From: an uncultured Bacteroidota bacterium
GTDB lineage: Bacteria > Bacteroidota > Bacteroidia > Flavobacteriales > Flavobacteriaceae
Direction of reading: 5' to 3'
DNA: 64,000 nucleotides
Assembly (NCBI GenBank): GCA_902518355.1
Contig: CABYFY010000001.1
Coordinates: forward strand, 1 to 64,000
The notes under the pieces are model-generated. The model made no database searches, was not told the DNA's origin, and was given only the letters and a program-made list of their open reading frames with translations. The translations under genes and the position numbers were made by a program. Each line of letters starts with the position of its first letter. Within the stretch, counting starts at the first letter, position 1. Of the stretch, positions 34,368-45,462 are shown in pieces.

Positions 34368-36857
34368 TTGAAAAAACCAATAATTAATATTATTTCGTTT
34401 TTTTTTCTTGCAATTCTAATTGCTGGTTGCTCAAGAAAAAAAGATAAATTTTTAAATAAAAATTTTCACTCTGTAACAACCAAGTACAACTTTTTATTTA
34501 ACGGTAACAATTTATATGCCGAAGGTTTATCAGATTTAGAAAACGATGTAAGGGAAAATTTCTGGACATTACTACCTCTTGAAAAATTTAAGTTTTATCG
34601 AATCGATGATGAGGAAAGAGAGACAAATTTTACAAGAGCTGAAGAAAAAGCAACACTAGCTATCCAAAAACATTCAATGAATGTTGATGGCAAAGAAAGA
34701 AATCCAATTATGGATCAGGCTTATTTTCTGCTTGGAAAGGCAAGATATTATGATAATAGATTCATACCTGCTCTTGAAGCATTTAATTATATTCTTTACA
34801 AATACCCTACAAGTGAATATATTAACAAGGTTAAAATATGGAAAGAAAAAATAAATATAAGACTAGATCAAAATAAATATGCAATAGATAACTTAAAGGA
34901 GTTATTAGAAGAAGAAAATCTATTGATTGAAGAAAGATCGTTAGCAAACTCCTATTTGGCTCAAGCGTTTATCAATATAGAACAAATTGATAGTGCAGCT
35001 TATTTTCTAAAAAAATCAAATCAGCAGTTTAAAAATATTAAGAATAATCCGCGAAACACTTTTTTATTAGCCCAGCTTTATCAAGAGTTGAAGGTTAAGG
35101 ATACAGCATCTGAATTATATTCGGAAATTATTGATTTAAACAGAAAAATCCCCAGAAAATTTTATATACACTCATATATAAATAAATCAAGTATTTCAGA
35201 CTCAATTGAAAATTCAATAATGGAATTGAAAGAGCTTGCTATCAATTTTGAGAACAATAATTTCTTTGATATTATTTACCATCAAATAGCAATGTTGAAT
35301 TTGAAAAAAAGTGATTCTATCAAGAGACTCAAAGATTCACTAGCCGTCCATTATTTTAATAAATCTTTAAGGTCTGATCCTGATGATGAGATTTTGATTG
35401 CAAAAAACTATAACGAGCTAGCTGAATTAAACTTTGACAATAAAGAATACTTGCAAGCAGGATTATATTATGACAGTACTTTAAATGAACTTAATAGTAG
35501 GTCAAGAGAGTTTAGAAAAATAAAAAAGAAAAGAGAAAATTTAGATGATTTGATTTTTTATGAAACTTTAACGATTGAATTAGACAGTATTTTTAATTTG
35601 GTCAATATGACCGATGAAAAAAGAAAAGAATATTTTAGTAATTACATCAATAATCTTAAGGAAAAAAAAGAAAAGTCTGATAAACAAAATAATAATTTTG
35701 GGTCATCTAATTCTATAATCTCCAACACAGATTCTGAATCCGCATTGTTTTATTTTTATAACTCAACAGCTGTTGCATTCGGGAAAAATGATTTCAAAAG
35801 TAGATGGGGTGAAAGAAGGCTTGAAGATAATTGGAGGTGGTCTATTTCTAAGGCTTCAATTGAGGATAAAGACCCCCAAAATAAAGAAATTGCTATTAAC
35901 CAAGACAGTATTTTTTCTGTAGACTATTATATTGGTTTAATCCCAAAGGATAAGATTACTATCGATAGTTTGAATCAAAAAAGAAATGATGCCTATTTTA
36001 GACTAGGCTCTATATATAAAGATCAATTTGAAGAATTTCAGATTTCAAACGCCAAGCTATTTGAATTGCTACAAAGTAATCCTGAAGAAAATCTAATTCC
36101 TACCTCTAAGTATTTTATTTACAAGAATTTTTTATCTCTTAACAACTTTACAAAAGCAGAAGAATTCAAAGAGGATATTATTCTAAATTATAGAGACTCA
36201 AAGTATGCAGAAATATTATTAGACCCAAGTTCAGCATCTATAGAAAAACAAAACTCTAATGAAATTTATGAAAACCTATATACTGATTTTAACAATCAGA
36301 AATACATTGATGTGATTGAAAAGTGTGATACATATATAATAGATTTTCAAGGAGAGCCAATTGTCACAAAATTCGAATTTTTAAAAGCACTTGCAATTGC
36401 AAGAGTTTATGGATTTAAAGAGTATGAAAAAGCTTTAACTTTTATTAAATTAAATTATTCTAGTACTATTGAAGGTAAAGAGGCAGAAAGAATTTTAGAT
36501 GATGTTTTGCCTACTGTCAAAAATGACAGGTTTTTAAAGAATGATTTATCTGACAATTATAAAATCGTTTATCAATTTGACACAGTATCAAACAGCGATA
36601 TAGATAGTCAGATAACAAGCCTTAAAAAATATATTGATAAAGTGGATTATTTAGATTTAACTGTTTCTGAAGATTTTTACAATAATATTGTTACATTTGT
36701 TGTAGTACATGGACTTAAAAGCTATGATGGTGGTCTAGGACTAGCCGAAAGACTTGAAAACTCCATTGACATTCAGGCAAAATCGTTTTTTGTAATATCA
36801 ACCGACAATTATAAAACGATTCAAATTCATAAAAATTTAGATAAGTTTGAAAAATAA
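34368..36857 (+). CDS. sprE: Type IX secretion / gliding motility lipoprotein SprE (PorW)
   Basis: Lipoprotein of 829 residues (signal MKKP..., lipobox LIAGC, Cys21) made mostly of helical, TPR-like repeats. The start region CSRKKDKFLNKNFHSVTTKYN is the conserved opening of SprE (Flavobacterium johnsoniae) and PorW (Porphyromonas), an outer-membrane-associated component of type IX secretion needed for gliding and for surface delivery of adhesins and enzymes. The start codon is TTG, required because the signal peptide begins there. bactofilin follows 10 bases downstream. Confidence is in the family; the role in this cell is inferred. Confidence 0.85.
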   Translation: MKKPIINIISFFFLAILIAGCSRKKDKFLNKNFHSVTTKYNFLFNGNNLYAEGLSDLENDVRENFWTLLPLEKFKFYRIDDEERETNFTRAEEKATLAIQKHSMNVDGKERNPIMDQAYFLLGKARYYDNRFIPALEAFNYILYKYPTSEYINKVKIWKEKINIRLDQNKYAIDNLKELLEEENLLIEERSLANSYLAQAFINIEQIDSAAYFLKKSNQQFKNIKNNPRNTFLLAQLYQELKVKDTASELYSEIIDLNRKIPRKFYIHSYINKSSISDSIENSIMELKELAINFENNNFFDIIYHQIAMLNLKKSDSIKRLKDSLAVHYFNKSLRSDPDDEILIAKNYNELAELNFDNKEYLQAGLYYDSTLNELNSRSREFRKIKKKRENLDDLIFYETLTIELDSIFNLVNMTDEKRKEYFSNYINNLKEKKEKSDKQNNNFGSSNSIISNTDSESALFYFYNSTAVAFGKNDFKSRWGERRLEDNWRWSISKASIEDKDPQNKEIAINQDSIFSVDYYIGLIPKDKITIDSLNQKRNDAYFRLGSIYKDQFEEFQISNAKLFELLQSNPEENLIPTSKYFIYKNFLSLNNFTKAEEFKEDIILNYRDSKYAEILLDPSSASIEKQNSNEIYENLYTDFNNQKYIDVIEKCDTYIIDFQGEPIVTKFEFLKALAIARVYGFKEYEKALTFIKLNYSSTIEGKEAERILDDVLPTVKNDRFLKNDLSDNYKIVYQFDTVSNSDIDSQITSLKKYIDKVDYLDLTVSEDFYNNIVTFVVVHGLKSYDGGLGLAERLENSIDIQAKSFFVISTDNYKTIQIHKNLDKFEK

Positions 36858-36867
36858 ATAGTTTATT

Positions 36868-37257
36868 ATGAGCAACACAAATCAACAAAATATGATTACT
36901 CAGGGAACAACACTGGTTGGAGATATTTTTAGTGAAGGAGATTTTAGAATTGAGGGAAATATCAAAGGAAATATTAAAACTTCAGGTAAAATTGTTGTTG
37001 GCAAGACAGGGGTAATTAACGGCAGCCTTGAAGGTGAAAATGCAGATTTTGAAGGGGGTTTTTCTGGGAAACTTAAACTTTCTGGTATGCTTACATTAAG
37101 ATCATCTGCGTATATTGAAGGTGAGGTAGAAATCGCTAAACTTTCTGTAGAACCGGGGGCAACTTTTAATGCTACATGCTCTATGAAGGGTGGAGTAAAA
37201 GAATTAAATAATAGTGAAGAAAAAGACACCTCAGAGAAAAAGGAAAAGTCAGCATAG
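36868..37257 (+). CDS. Bactofilin (polymer-forming cytoskeletal protein)
   Basis: Bactofilin of 129 residues: a central right-handed beta-helix (about 15-105) with the family phrases TLVGDIFSEGDFRIEGNIKGNI and GKIVVGKTG, and short flexible ends. Bactofilins polymerise without nucleotide and scaffold cell-wall or envelope machinery. It sits between sprE and the ATP synthase operon. Its 3' end overlaps the following atpZ reading frame by 44 bases, so the two should be translationally coupled. Confidence 0.92.
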   Translation: MSNTNQQNMITQGTTLVGDIFSEGDFRIEGNIKGNIKTSGKIVVGKTGVINGSLEGENADFEGGFSGKLKLSGMLTLRSSAYIEGEVEIAKLSVEPGATFNATCSMKGGVKELNNSEEKDTSEKKEKSA

Positions 37258-37441
37258 TTTTATTATTTACTCTCAACTCGCTTTTCAAATGCTAGTTGTA
37301 ATTGCAGGGGGTATATTTATCGGTTATAAATTAGATAAAATTTATCCTAATCCCTATTCCTTATTTACACTTTTATTTTCGATTATTTCTATTACACTTT
37401 CTATTTATTACATAATAAGTCAGGTTACAAAAGATGATTAA
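37214..37441 (+). CDS. atpZ: AtpZ/AtpI-family ATP synthase accessory protein
   Basis: Small membrane protein of 75 residues with two transmembrane helices (about 18-36 and 45-68) and the AtpI pattern FQMLVVIAGGIFIGYKLDKIYPNP. Proteins of this family assist F-ATPase assembly or Mg2+/Ca2+ uptake. The start is GTG 37214, 44 bases inside the bactofilin gene; the only later Met would remove the first helix. DUF6168 overlaps its end by 8 bases. Confidence 0.75.
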   Translation: MKKKTPQRKRKSQHSFIIYSQLAFQMLVVIAGGIFIGYKLDKIYPNPYSLFTLLFSIISITLSIYYIISQVTKDD

Positions 37442-37814
37442 TTATTTAAATCAAGTTAAGAGTTTCATTACCCTGACTGTCCTAGTAGTTTTAGTCTTTT
37501 TTATTCACGAATTTATATGTGAGCTTTACGATATAGATTCTCCACTTAAATCGATATATGTTTTTAACTACTCAGCAGTTATTTTTTTCCTGGTAATCTC
37601 AAAGTTAAATTTGAGATACAAGCTTGTTAATATTTTGACTTTTTTTATCCTACTCACCTTTATAAAAATGCTTTCAACTATCATCTTCTTTCTTTGTTTC
37701 AAGAGCTATGGCACCTATCATATTGTGATAGTGGTCTACAATTTTTTCCCTGTGTATTTTTTATTATTGATATTTGAAATTCTCGACCTAAAAAAATCCT
37801 TAGATAATATTTAA
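37434..37814 (+). CDS. DUF6168-type ATP-operon membrane protein
   Basis: Hydrophobic protein of 126 residues with four probable helices. It matches the unnamed protein (DUF6168 as I recall) that sits between atpZ and atpB in Flavobacteriia. Its position suggests an F-ATPase assembly role similar to that of AtpI; no motif proves it. Start overlaps atpZ by 8 bases. The 83 bases to atpB contain the operon's best promoter. Confidence 0.65.
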   Translation: MINYLNQVKSFITLTVLVVLVFFIHEFICELYDIDSPLKSIYVFNYSAVIFFLVISKLNLRYKLVNILTFFILLTFIKMLSTIIFFLCFKSYGTYHIVIVVYNFFPVYFLLLIFEILDLKKSLDNI

Positions 37815-37833
37815 AACTTCTTGTTTTATTTTG

Positions 37834-37864
37834 TTTGAAATTTCCTTTTATGTGCTTACATTTG
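37834..37864 (+). promoter_or_regulatory. Full promoter of atpB (-33 TTTG and -7 TACATTTG)
   Basis: TTTG at 37834-37837, 19 bases, then TACATTTG at 37857-37864: both halves and the spacing fit the Bacteroidota consensus, and it is the most complete promoter I saw in the window. It lies 33 bases before the atpB ATG, so the structural F-ATPase genes have their own start in addition to read-through from sprE-bactofilin. Confidence 0.75.
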
Positions 37865-37897
37865 CAACCATATTAATAAGAAGAAATTTTAGCAAAA

Positions 37898-38986
37898 ATG
37901 CTTTTGAGATTTTCCGGTTTTTTTACCTTGATTTTTTTTATAATTTTTTCTGTAAATATTTTTGCTAATCCTGCTGGTAAAACTGACGAAAATAAAGAGT
38001 TTGATGTAAATGAAATGATTATGCATCATATAAAAGATGCACATGAATTTCACATTATGGATATTGACGGACATGCGGTTTCTTTCCCCTTGCCAATCAT
38101 TCTTTGGACAGACAACGGACTAGTTACATTTCTTTCATCTGAATTTAATCATAATGATTCAGGAGAAGTTATAGTAGAAAGAAAAGGACAAGAGTTTATC
38201 AAATATCACGAAAAGATATTTTACGCAAATAATACAGGCGGAGTCAAGTATGTTGCTTATGATGCTGCCGGAAATGTAACAAATAAAAAACCACTTGATT
38301 TATCAATAACAAAAATGGTCTTTTCTATGTTTCTATCAATGCTTTTATTGATATTAATTTTTGTCGCAACAGCAAGGACATATTCTAAATCAAAAAAAGG
38401 AGAACCAACAGGCCTTGGTAAATTCACTGAACCATTGGTTATGTTCATAAAGGATGAGGTTGCTTTACCAATGATAGGCGAAAAAAACTACCAGAAATAT
38501 ATGCCATTTCTTTTAACACTATTTTTCTTTATATGGATAAATAATGTAATGGGCTTAATTCCGTTTTTCCCATTTAGTGCCAATCTGAGTGGAAATATTG
38601 CTTTTACATTTGTATTAGCAGCAATTACATTTATTATAACAACTGTAGTCGGTAATAAAGATTATTGGAAACATATTTTTTGGATGCCCGGCATCCCAGT
38701 TCCTATGAAATTATTCTTAGCCCCAATCGAGTTTTTAGGAATTTTCATTAAGCCAATTTCATTAATGATAAGATTATTCGCAAATATTTCTGCGGGACAT
38801 ATTATAATATTAAGCTTAATATCACTGATATTTATTTTTAAAAGTTTATGGTTAGCTCCGGCGTCATTATTCTTTTCGGTATTCATCAGTCTTATTGAGG
38901 TTTTAGTTGTTGCCATTCAGGCATACATATTTACAATGTTGTCTGCCTTGTATATAGGTAGTGCAATTGAAGAACACGAACATTAA
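37898..38986 (+). CDS. atpB: ATP synthase F0 subunit a
   Basis: Proton-channel subunit of F-ATPase, 362 residues. A signal-like N terminus (1-22, cut near FANPAG) and a periplasmic extension of about 110 residues precede the usual membrane helices; such extensions are typical of Bacteroidota. The essential Arg is in the motif LMIRLFANISAGH (about residues 287-299). It should form the half channels next to the c ring. Confidence 0.95.
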   Translation: MLLRFSGFFTLIFFIIFSVNIFANPAGKTDENKEFDVNEMIMHHIKDAHEFHIMDIDGHAVSFPLPIILWTDNGLVTFLSSEFNHNDSGEVIVERKGQEFIKYHEKIFYANNTGGVKYVAYDAAGNVTNKKPLDLSITKMVFSMFLSMLLLILIFVATARTYSKSKKGEPTGLGKFTEPLVMFIKDEVALPMIGEKNYQKYMPFLLTLFFFIWINNVMGLIPFFPFSANLSGNIAFTFVLAAITFIITTVVGNKDYWKHIFWMPGIPVPMKLFLAPIEFLGIFIKPISLMIRLFANISAGHIIILSLISLIFIFKSLWLAPASLFFSVFISLIEVLVVAIQAYIFTMLSALYIGSAIEEHEH

Positions 38987-38992
38987 TTTTAA

Positions 38993-39244
<252 letters not shown>

Positions 39245-39271
39245 ACATAGAAACCATTATAATTAATTAAT

Positions 39272-39766
39272 ATGGACTTAGTAACCCCAGACATTGGACT
39301 TATCTTTTGGACTACTGTTTCCTTTGCCATCCTATATTTCATTCTTGCGAAATTCGCATGGAAGCCAATTTTAGGTGCGGTTAATGAAAGAGAAAAATCG
39401 ATAAAAGATGCTCTTTCTGCTGCTGAAAAAGCGAAAGAAGAGATGGTAAATCTTAAAGCTGACAATGAAAAGATTTTAAATGAAGCAAAACTTCAAAGAG
39501 AGTCTTTACTTAAGGAAGCCAGAGAGATAAAATCAAAGATTATTGCTGATGCTGAAAGTGAGGCAACAGAAAAAGCTAATAAGCTTGTTGAGGCTGCAAA
39601 AACAGCAATAGAAAATGAAAAATCAGCTGCAATGAAAGAATTGCAAAATACAGTGGTAGATTTATCTCTTAACATCGCTGAAAAACTCCTTTCGAAAGAG
39701 CTTGACAATAAAGAAAAACAACTAGATAATATCCAAGATATTCTAGATAAAACCAAACTTAATTAA
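39272..39766 (+). CDS. atpF: ATP synthase F0 subunit b
   Basis: Peripheral stalk subunit of 164 residues: an N-terminal membrane helix (about 8-26) and a long charged coiled coil to the end. A single b gene implies a homodimeric stalk. Its stop overlaps the atpH start by one base (TAATG). Confidence 0.95.
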   Translation: MDLVTPDIGLIFWTTVSFAILYFILAKFAWKPILGAVNEREKSIKDALSAAEKAKEEMVNLKADNEKILNEAKLQRESLLKEAREIKSKIIADAESEATEKANKLVEAAKTAIENEKSAAMKELQNTVVDLSLNIAEKLLSKELDNKEKQLDNIQDILDKTKLN

Positions 39767-40296
39767 TGCAATCTAGAGCCGCCATAAGATATGCAAAAGC
39801 AATGTATGACATTGCTAATGAGGAAAATTTTATAAACGAAGTTTATAAAGATATGAGCCTCATTAAAGATCTATATGGTGATTCATTAGATTTTAAAAGC
39901 TTATTGTCAAACTCTCAAATTAATTATCAGGATAAGAAAAACTCAATTTTATCTCTATTAGAAAATAATAATGCTATAACTGAAAAGCTTATTGATTTAT
40001 TAATTCACAATAAAAGAGTTCCAATTATTGGCGATATTGCAATTAGTTTTATACAGCTTTATAACAAACACAATGACATTAAAGAGGCAACCGTAATAAC
40101 CGCTTCACCTATTAATGATGATTTAAAATCAATAATACTATCTAAGATTAATATTTCTGACCCCAAGTCTATTAGCTTAACGAATATTATAGATTCAAGT
40201 ATTATTGGTGGATTCATAATTAGGTTTGACGGAAAAGAGTATAATGCCAGTGTAAAACAAAACTTAAATAACTTAAAAAAAGAACTTACAAATTAA
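39766..40296 (+). CDS. atpH: ATP synthase F1 subunit delta (OSCP)
   Basis: Peripheral stalk subunit linking b to the F1 head, 176 residues, OSCP/delta family: N-terminal six-helix domain ([13 protein letters not shown] opening) and a C-terminal [20 protein letters not shown] motif (about 149-168). Sequence is divergent, as usual for this subunit, but context is decisive. Confidence 0.93.
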   Translation: MQSRAAIRYAKAMYDIANEENFINEVYKDMSLIKDLYGDSLDFKSLLSNSQINYQDKKNSILSLLENNNAITEKLIDLLIHNKRVPIIGDIAISFIQLYNKHNDIKEATVITASPINDDLKSIILSKINISDPKSISLTNIIDSSIIGGFIIRFDGKEYNASVKQNLNNLKKELTN

Positions 40297-40301
40297 AGAC
40301 T

Positions 40302-41876
40302 ATGGCCGAAGTAAATCCAGCTGAGATTTCAGCTATTTTAAAAAAACAACTAAAAGATTTTGATTCAACATCATCTCTAAATGAGATCGGCAGTGTTCTT
40401 ACGGTTGGTGATGGAATCGCTAGAGCATATGGGTTATCAAATGCCCAGTATGGTGAATTAGTAGAATTTTCGAATGGTACACAAGGAATTGTTCTGAATT
40501 TAGAAGAGGACAATGTTGGTATTGTACTACTTGGATCTTCAACTGATATTAAAGAGGGAGATACTGTAAAAAGAACATCTCGGATTGCTTCAGTTAAAGT
40601 TGGAGAAGGGATTGTTGGTAGAGTTGTTGATACATTAGGAAATCCAATTGATGGAAAAGGTGAATTAAAAGGAGACCTTTATGAGATGCCTCTAGAAAGA
40701 AAAGCTCCAGGTGTAATTTTTAGACAACCAGTAAATGAGCCATTACAAACTGGAATTAAATCTGTTGACGCAATGATTCCCATTGGTAGAGGTCAAAGAG
40801 AATTAGTTATTGGTGATAGACAGACCGGAAAAACAACCGTTTGTATAGATACTATTCTAAATCAAAAAGAATTTTATGATGCGGGTGAGCCTGTATATTG
40901 TATTTATGTTGCAGTTGGACAGAAAGCTTCAACAGTAGCAGGTATTGCAAAAATATTAGAAGATAAAGGAGCATTAGCATATACAACTATTGTTGCAGCA
41001 AATGCATCGGATCCTGCTGCAATGCAGGTGTATGCACCATTTACAGGAGCATCAATTGGGGAGTACTTTAGAGATACTGGAAGACCAGCATTGATTATTT
41101 ATGATGATCTCTCAAAACAAGCAGTAGCATATAGAGAAATATCTTTATTATTAAGAAGACCACCAGGTAGAGAAGCATATCCTGGAGACGTATTTTATTT
41201 ACACTCAAGGTTATTGGAAAGAGCAGCAAAAGTAATCAACGATGATGCTATTGCAAAAGAAATGAATGATCTTCCAGAATCCTTAAAGAAAATTGTAAAA
41301 GGAGGAGGCTCTTTAACTGCACTTCCGATAATTGAAACGCAAGCTGGTGACGTATCAGCATATATTCCCACTAATGTAATTTCTATCACTGATGGCCAGA
41401 TATTTTTAGAGTCTGATTTATTTAACTCAGGTGTTAGGCCTGCTATTAATGTTGGGATTTCTGTATCAAGAGTTGGAGGATCAGCGCAAATTAAATCGAT
41501 GAAAAAAGTTTCAGGAACTCTTAAATTAGATCAGGCTCAGTTCAGAGAACTTGAAGCATTTGCTAAATTTGGATCTGATTTAGATGCTGCCACTTTAAAT
41601 GTTATCGAAAAAGGTAAAAGAAATGTTGAGATATTAAAGCAAGCTCAAAATGATCCTTTTAAGGTTGAAGATCAGGTTGCAATTATTTATGCAGGCTCAA
41701 AGAATTTATTAAGAGATATTCCAGTTGATAGGGTTAAAGAATTTGAATCTGAATACATTAGGGTTTTGAATGATAAACACTCAAAAATTCTATCTACTAT
41801 TAAACAAGGAAAATTAACAGACGAGGTTACTAGCACATTAGAAAAGGTATGTGCTGATTTAGTTTCAAAGTTTTAA
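40302..41876 (+). CDS. atpA: ATP synthase F1 subunit alpha
   Basis: Non-catalytic nucleotide-binding subunit, 524 residues. Walker [10 protein letters not shown] is at about residues 171-179 and the alpha signature [14 protein letters not shown] near 376-389. Length and domain order are normal. It starts 5 bases after atpH and ends 3 bases before atpG. The catalytic beta subunit gene (atpD) and epsilon (atpC) do not follow; in this lineage they sit elsewhere. Confidence 0.97.
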   Translation: MAEVNPAEISAILKKQLKDFDSTSSLNEIGSVLTVGDGIARAYGLSNAQYGELVEFSNGTQGIVLNLEEDNVGIVLLGSSTDIKEGDTVKRTSRIASVKVGEGIVGRVVDTLGNPIDGKGELKGDLYEMPLERKAPGVIFRQPVNEPLQTGIKSVDAMIPIGRGQRELVIGDRQTGKTTVCIDTILNQKEFYDAGEPVYCIYVAVGQKASTVAGIAKILEDKGALAYTTIVAANASDPAAMQVYAPFTGASIGEYFRDTGRPALIIYDDLSKQAVAYREISLLLRRPPGREAYPGDVFYLHSRLLERAAKVINDDAIAKEMNDLPESLKKIVKGGGSLTALPIIETQAGDVSAYIPTNVISITDGQIFLESDLFNSGVRPAINVGISVSRVGGSAQIKSMKKVSGTLKLDQAQFRELEAFAKFGSDLDAATLNVIEKGKRNVEILKQAQNDPFKVEDQVAIIYAGSKNLLRDIPVDRVKEFESEYIRVLNDKHSKILSTIKQGKLTDEVTSTLEKVCADLVSKF

Positions 41877-41879
41877 GTT

Positions 41880-42734
41880 ATGGCTAACCTAAAAGAAATC
41901 AGAAATAGAATATCTTCTGTATCATCAACGATGCAGATTACAAGTGCTATGAAAATGGTTTCTGCAGCAAAACTAAAAAAAGCTCAGGATGCTATTACTG
42001 CTATGCGACCCTATTCTGATAAACTTACTCAAATGTTGGTTAATTTATCATCTTCTGTTGATTTTGAAAATGTTTATTTGAGCCCTAGGAAAGTGAAAAA
42101 TAAATTAGTTGTTTGCATTACCTCAAACAGAGGCTTGTGTGGTGCATTTAATTCTAACGTAATAAAGAAATGCACAGAGATTGCTAATTCTTCCGATGAA
42201 AGTGTATCGTTCCTATGTATAGGTAAAAAAGGGGCTGATATTCTTTCAAAAAACTATAATGTTGTTCAGACTAATAATGAGATATTTGATGATTTAACAT
42301 TTGAAAATATTTCTGCAATCGCTGAAAAACTTATGAGCATGTTTCTTGATAAAGAGTTTGATAGTGTTCAAATTGTGTACAATAAGTTTAAAAATGCAGC
42401 CACCCAAATCGTAATTCAGGAGCAATATCTTCCAATCGAAAATAATGATTCTGAAAATGATCAAAAGGAATCTTCTGATTATATTTTTGAACCTTCTCAG
42501 GTTGAAATTATCTCTGAATTAATTCCAAAATCTTTAAAAACTCAGTTATACAAATCTGTTAGAGATTCGTATGCTTCGGAGCATGGGGCAAGAATGACAG
42601 CAATGCACAAGGCAACTGATAATGCCACAGAGCTTAGAGACCAACTTAAGCTTACTTACAACAAAGCTAGGCAAGCAGCTATCACAAATGAAATTCTTGA
42701 AATTGTTGGTGGTGCAGAGGCATTAAATGGATAG
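41880..42734 (+). CDS. atpG: ATP synthase F1 subunit gamma
   Basis: Central rotor shaft, 284 residues. The N-terminal helix (KEIRNRISSVSSTMQIT) and the C-terminal helix (KATDNATELRDQLKLTYNKARQ) form the antiparallel coiled coil; the Rossmann-like middle carries RGLCGAFN near residue 86. It is the last gene of the operon, with 64 bases before the next gene. Confidence 0.96.
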   Translation: MANLKEIRNRISSVSSTMQITSAMKMVSAAKLKKAQDAITAMRPYSDKLTQMLVNLSSSVDFENVYLSPRKVKNKLVVCITSNRGLCGAFNSNVIKKCTEIANSSDESVSFLCIGKKGADILSKNYNVVQTNNEIFDDLTFENISAIAEKLMSMFLDKEFDSVQIVYNKFKNAATQIVIQEQYLPIENNDSENDQKESSDYIFEPSQVEIISELIPKSLKTQLYKSVRDSYASEHGARMTAMHKATDNATELRDQLKLTYNKARQAAITNEILEIVGGAEALNG

Positions 42735-42798
42735 TTAGTTACTCTCTTTTTGCATTCCAAGTATTATTCGATTATTTTAGTGAATAAACTAATTAAGA

Positions 42799-44262
42799 TT
42801 GGGAAAATTTCTGCAATTATTTAAACAAACAATTACTTACGGAATAGCGACTGTTTTCCCCCGAATAATTAGTGTTATTCTTGTCAGAGTTCATACTGAT
42901 AAAAGCGTAATAAGTGAGGTTTCAGAGTTTGGTACACTTTCACTAATTTTTTCATATATCATTCTTTTTAATGTTATCCTTTCCTATGGTTTAGAAACAT
43001 CCTTTTTTAGATTTTATAACAAAGAAAAAAATAAAAAGAACGTTTTGAATACAGCTGCAGTTTCAATACTTATTTCTTCGTTCTTGTTCGCATCTATATT
43101 TAGCATTTTCAAAATAAATATCTCAAATTTCACAGGTATTAGTACAGGTTATTTAAGCATAATTGTATGGATACTAGTTGTTGATGCACTAACCGTTATT
43201 CCATTTGCTTATTTGAGATTAAAAGGATCTGCGATTAAATATTTAGTTGTTAAAATAGTTAATGTGATAATATACTTTTCATTAAATATTTTTCTATTAA
43301 TTTTTCTTAAAGACCTTATTCATTCATATGAAATATTTGAAAGTATATATGTTGAAAATTATGAGGTTGCTTATATTTTCATTGCTAATTTAATAGCTAG
43401 TATTTCTTCTTTATTATTGTTACTACCTTTTTATTTTGAAATAAATTACAAAGCTAATATTGAATTACTAAAAAGAATGCTGGCGTATGGGTTCCCGATT
43501 TTAATTTCAGGGTTGGCTTTTACCATTAATGAAACATTTGATAAAATTCTTTTAGACTTTCTTCTTCCCGCTTCTATTGCTAAAACCCAAATAGGTATGT
43601 ATGCTGCATGCTATAAACTAGCAATTTTTATGACACTATTTTCAACTGCATATAAACTAGCAATCGAACCTTTTTTCTTTAGCGAAGCTGATAAGAAAAA
43701 TTCAGCTAATAGTTATGCTTTAGTACTTGAAACATTCATTATTTTAGGATCTTCTATATTAGTTTTAGTTGTTGTTTCACTAGATGTTTTAAAAGTAATT
43801 TTTATAGGGGACCCCGAGTATTGGCAGGCAATGTATATTGTTCCAATAATTCTGCTTGCTAATTTTTGTCTTGGGATTTATCAAAACCTATCTGTTTGGT
43901 ATAAGGTTACAGATAAAACTAAGTTTGCCGCATACATTTCATCATTAGGAGCAATTATTACTTTGTTATTGAATATAATTTTAATCCCAAAATTTAGCTA
44001 CTTAGGCTCAGCAATTGCAACACTATTAGCATACTTAACAATGGCTTTGCTGTCATATTATTTTGGGAAAAAGCATTATCCAATACCTTATAATTTGGGA
44101 AAAATAATATTTTATTTGGTATTGTCAATTTCACTCTCTTCAATATCTTTTTACGGATTTAGAGATAACTTATTAGTAGGAATTTCATGTGTATTGATTA
44201 TGAATCTAGTAATTTTAATAAAAGAAAAAACAAGAATAATAAACCTACTTAAATTAATTTGA
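42799..44262 (+). CDS. Polysaccharide flippase (MOP superfamily), second copy
   Basis: Membrane protein of 487 residues with about 12-14 helices, of the oligosaccharide flippase/lipopolysaccharide biosynthesis family (opening [21 protein letters not shown]). It is not in the polysaccharide cluster, so it may serve a different glycan. It begins with TTG at 42799. The stop overlaps dut by one base (TGATG). Confidence 0.83.
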   Translation: MGKFLQLFKQTITYGIATVFPRIISVILVRVHTDKSVISEVSEFGTLSLIFSYIILFNVILSYGLETSFFRFYNKEKNKKNVLNTAAVSILISSFLFASIFSIFKINISNFTGISTGYLSIIVWILVVDALTVIPFAYLRLKGSAIKYLVVKIVNVIIYFSLNIFLLIFLKDLIHSYEIFESIYVENYEVAYIFIANLIASISSLLLLLPFYFEINYKANIELLKRMLAYGFPILISGLAFTINETFDKILLDFLLPASIAKTQIGMYAACYKLAIFMTLFSTAYKLAIEPFFFSEADKKNSANSYALVLETFIILGSSILVLVVVSLDVLKVIFIGDPEYWQAMYIVPIILLANFCLGIYQNLSVWYKVTDKTKFAAYISSLGAIITLLLNIILIPKFSYLGSAIATLLAYLTMALLSYYFGKKHYPIPYNLGKIIFYLVLSISLSSISFYGFRDNLLVGISCVLIMNLVILIKEKTRIINLLKLI

Positions 44263-44693
44263 TGATAGTTAAAATAATAAATAAATCTAAAAACGAACTT
44301 CCCAAATATGAGACACTTTTATCTGCAGGTATGGATTTGAGGGCTAATTTAGAGGAACCCATTTTACTTAAACCTTTCCAAAGATTAGTTGTAAAAACAG
44401 GATTATTTATTTCCTTACAGCAAGGATATGAAGCCCAAATTAGGCCAAGAAGTGGTTTGGCATTAAAGAAAGGCATCACTGTTCTTAATTCACCTGGAAC
44501 AATTGATGCTGATTATCGTGGTGAAATTGGAGTAATTCTTATAAATTTATCTGATTCAGATTTTGAGATTAATACAGGAGATAGAATAGCGCAAATGATT
44601 ATAGCTAAACACGAAACAATTGAATGGGAAGCTGTAGATAAATTAGATGACTCTGTCAGGGGAGATAAAGGTTTTGGAAGTACAGGTGTTTAG
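44262..44693 (+). CDS. dut: dUTP diphosphatase (dUTPase)
   Basis: Homotrimeric dUTPase of 143 residues removing dUTP and supplying dUMP. The five motifs are present: AGMDLRA (1), RSGLA (2), [10 protein letters not shown] with the catalytic Asp (3), GDRIAQMI (4) and the C-terminal [10 protein letters not shown] (5). Start at ATG 44262; the TTG one codon earlier would only add a Met. DUF4292 follows 10 bases downstream. Confidence 0.96.
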   Translation: MIVKIINKSKNELPKYETLLSAGMDLRANLEEPILLKPFQRLVVKTGLFISLQQGYEAQIRPRSGLALKKGITVLNSPGTIDADYRGEIGVILINLSDSDFEINTGDRIAQMIIAKHETIEWEAVDKLDDSVRGDKGFGSTGV

Positions 44694-44703
44694 AATTTTA
44701 AGT

Positions 44704-45462
44704 ATGAAAAAAATAATTATTTTACTTTCAGTTTTTTCTTTAAGTTCATGTTCATTGCTGAATAATGCGTCAACGAGTACTGAAAAAAATAAAAGAAAAT
44801 ACTCCGCTCAGAAATCAATAAGAAGTATAAATAAGAAAGCAAACAGTATTGAATATATTCAAGCTAAAGCTAAAGTTTCTTTTAGAGATAACAAAAAGAT
44901 GAAATCTAACACAGTCACTTTTAGAATTTCGTCAGGCGAGAAATTGTGGATTAACGCTGCACTTGGAGCTGCAAGAATTTTAATTGATGATGATTCTATA
45001 AAGTACTATAATAAGATAGAAAAAAACTTTTTTGTTACTGATTTTAGTTATGTTAATGACAAGATTGGAATAAAGGCAAATTTTGAAATTCTGGAAAACT
45101 TTCTTTTGGGTATCCTGATTGAAAAATTCTCTCCATCTTCATTATTTAAAAAATCAAAGGACAGCTATATTTTTAAAGAAAATCAATTTATTTTAAATTC
45201 AAAATCTGTAGAATCAACAGTGACAATAAGCCCTTATGATTTTACCATTATTAAGCAAACTTTCGCTACTGATGAAAACTTATTTGAGGTTATATATGAC
45301 GACTACATTAAAGTTGAAAATCAAAATTTTCCCACAAAAATTAGGTTTATAAATAACGGCCTTCAGAACTTTAATATTGAAATAAAATCAATATCGTCAT
45401 TGGATAAAATTAATATTCCATTCCGAGTTCCAAAAAACTATAAGAGAATAGATTTAGAATGA
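44704..45462 (+). CDS. DUF4292 family lipoprotein
   Basis: Lipoprotein of 252 residues (signal ending LSSCS, Cys about 15). The remainder is a beta-rich DUF4292 domain, which I recall as sharing the LolA/LolB-like fold, so a lipid or lipoprotein-handling role in the outer membrane is a reasonable guess. In Bacteroidota it is typically next to an EnvC-like gene, and here the EnvC start overlaps its stop by 4 bases (ATGA). Start is ATG 44704; an in-frame ATG 57 bases upstream lies inside dut. Confidence 0.75.
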   Translation: MKKIIILLSVFSLSSCSLLNNASTSTEKNKRKYSAQKSIRSINKKANSIEYIQAKAKVSFRDNKKMKSNTVTFRISSGEKLWINAALGAARILIDDDSIKYYNKIEKNFFVTDFSYVNDKIGIKANFEILENFLLGILIEKFSPSSLFKKSKDSYIFKENQFILNSKSVESTVTISPYDFTIIKQTFATDENLFEVIYDDYIKVENQNFPTKIRFINNGLQNFNIEIKSISSLDKINIPFRVPKNYKRIDLE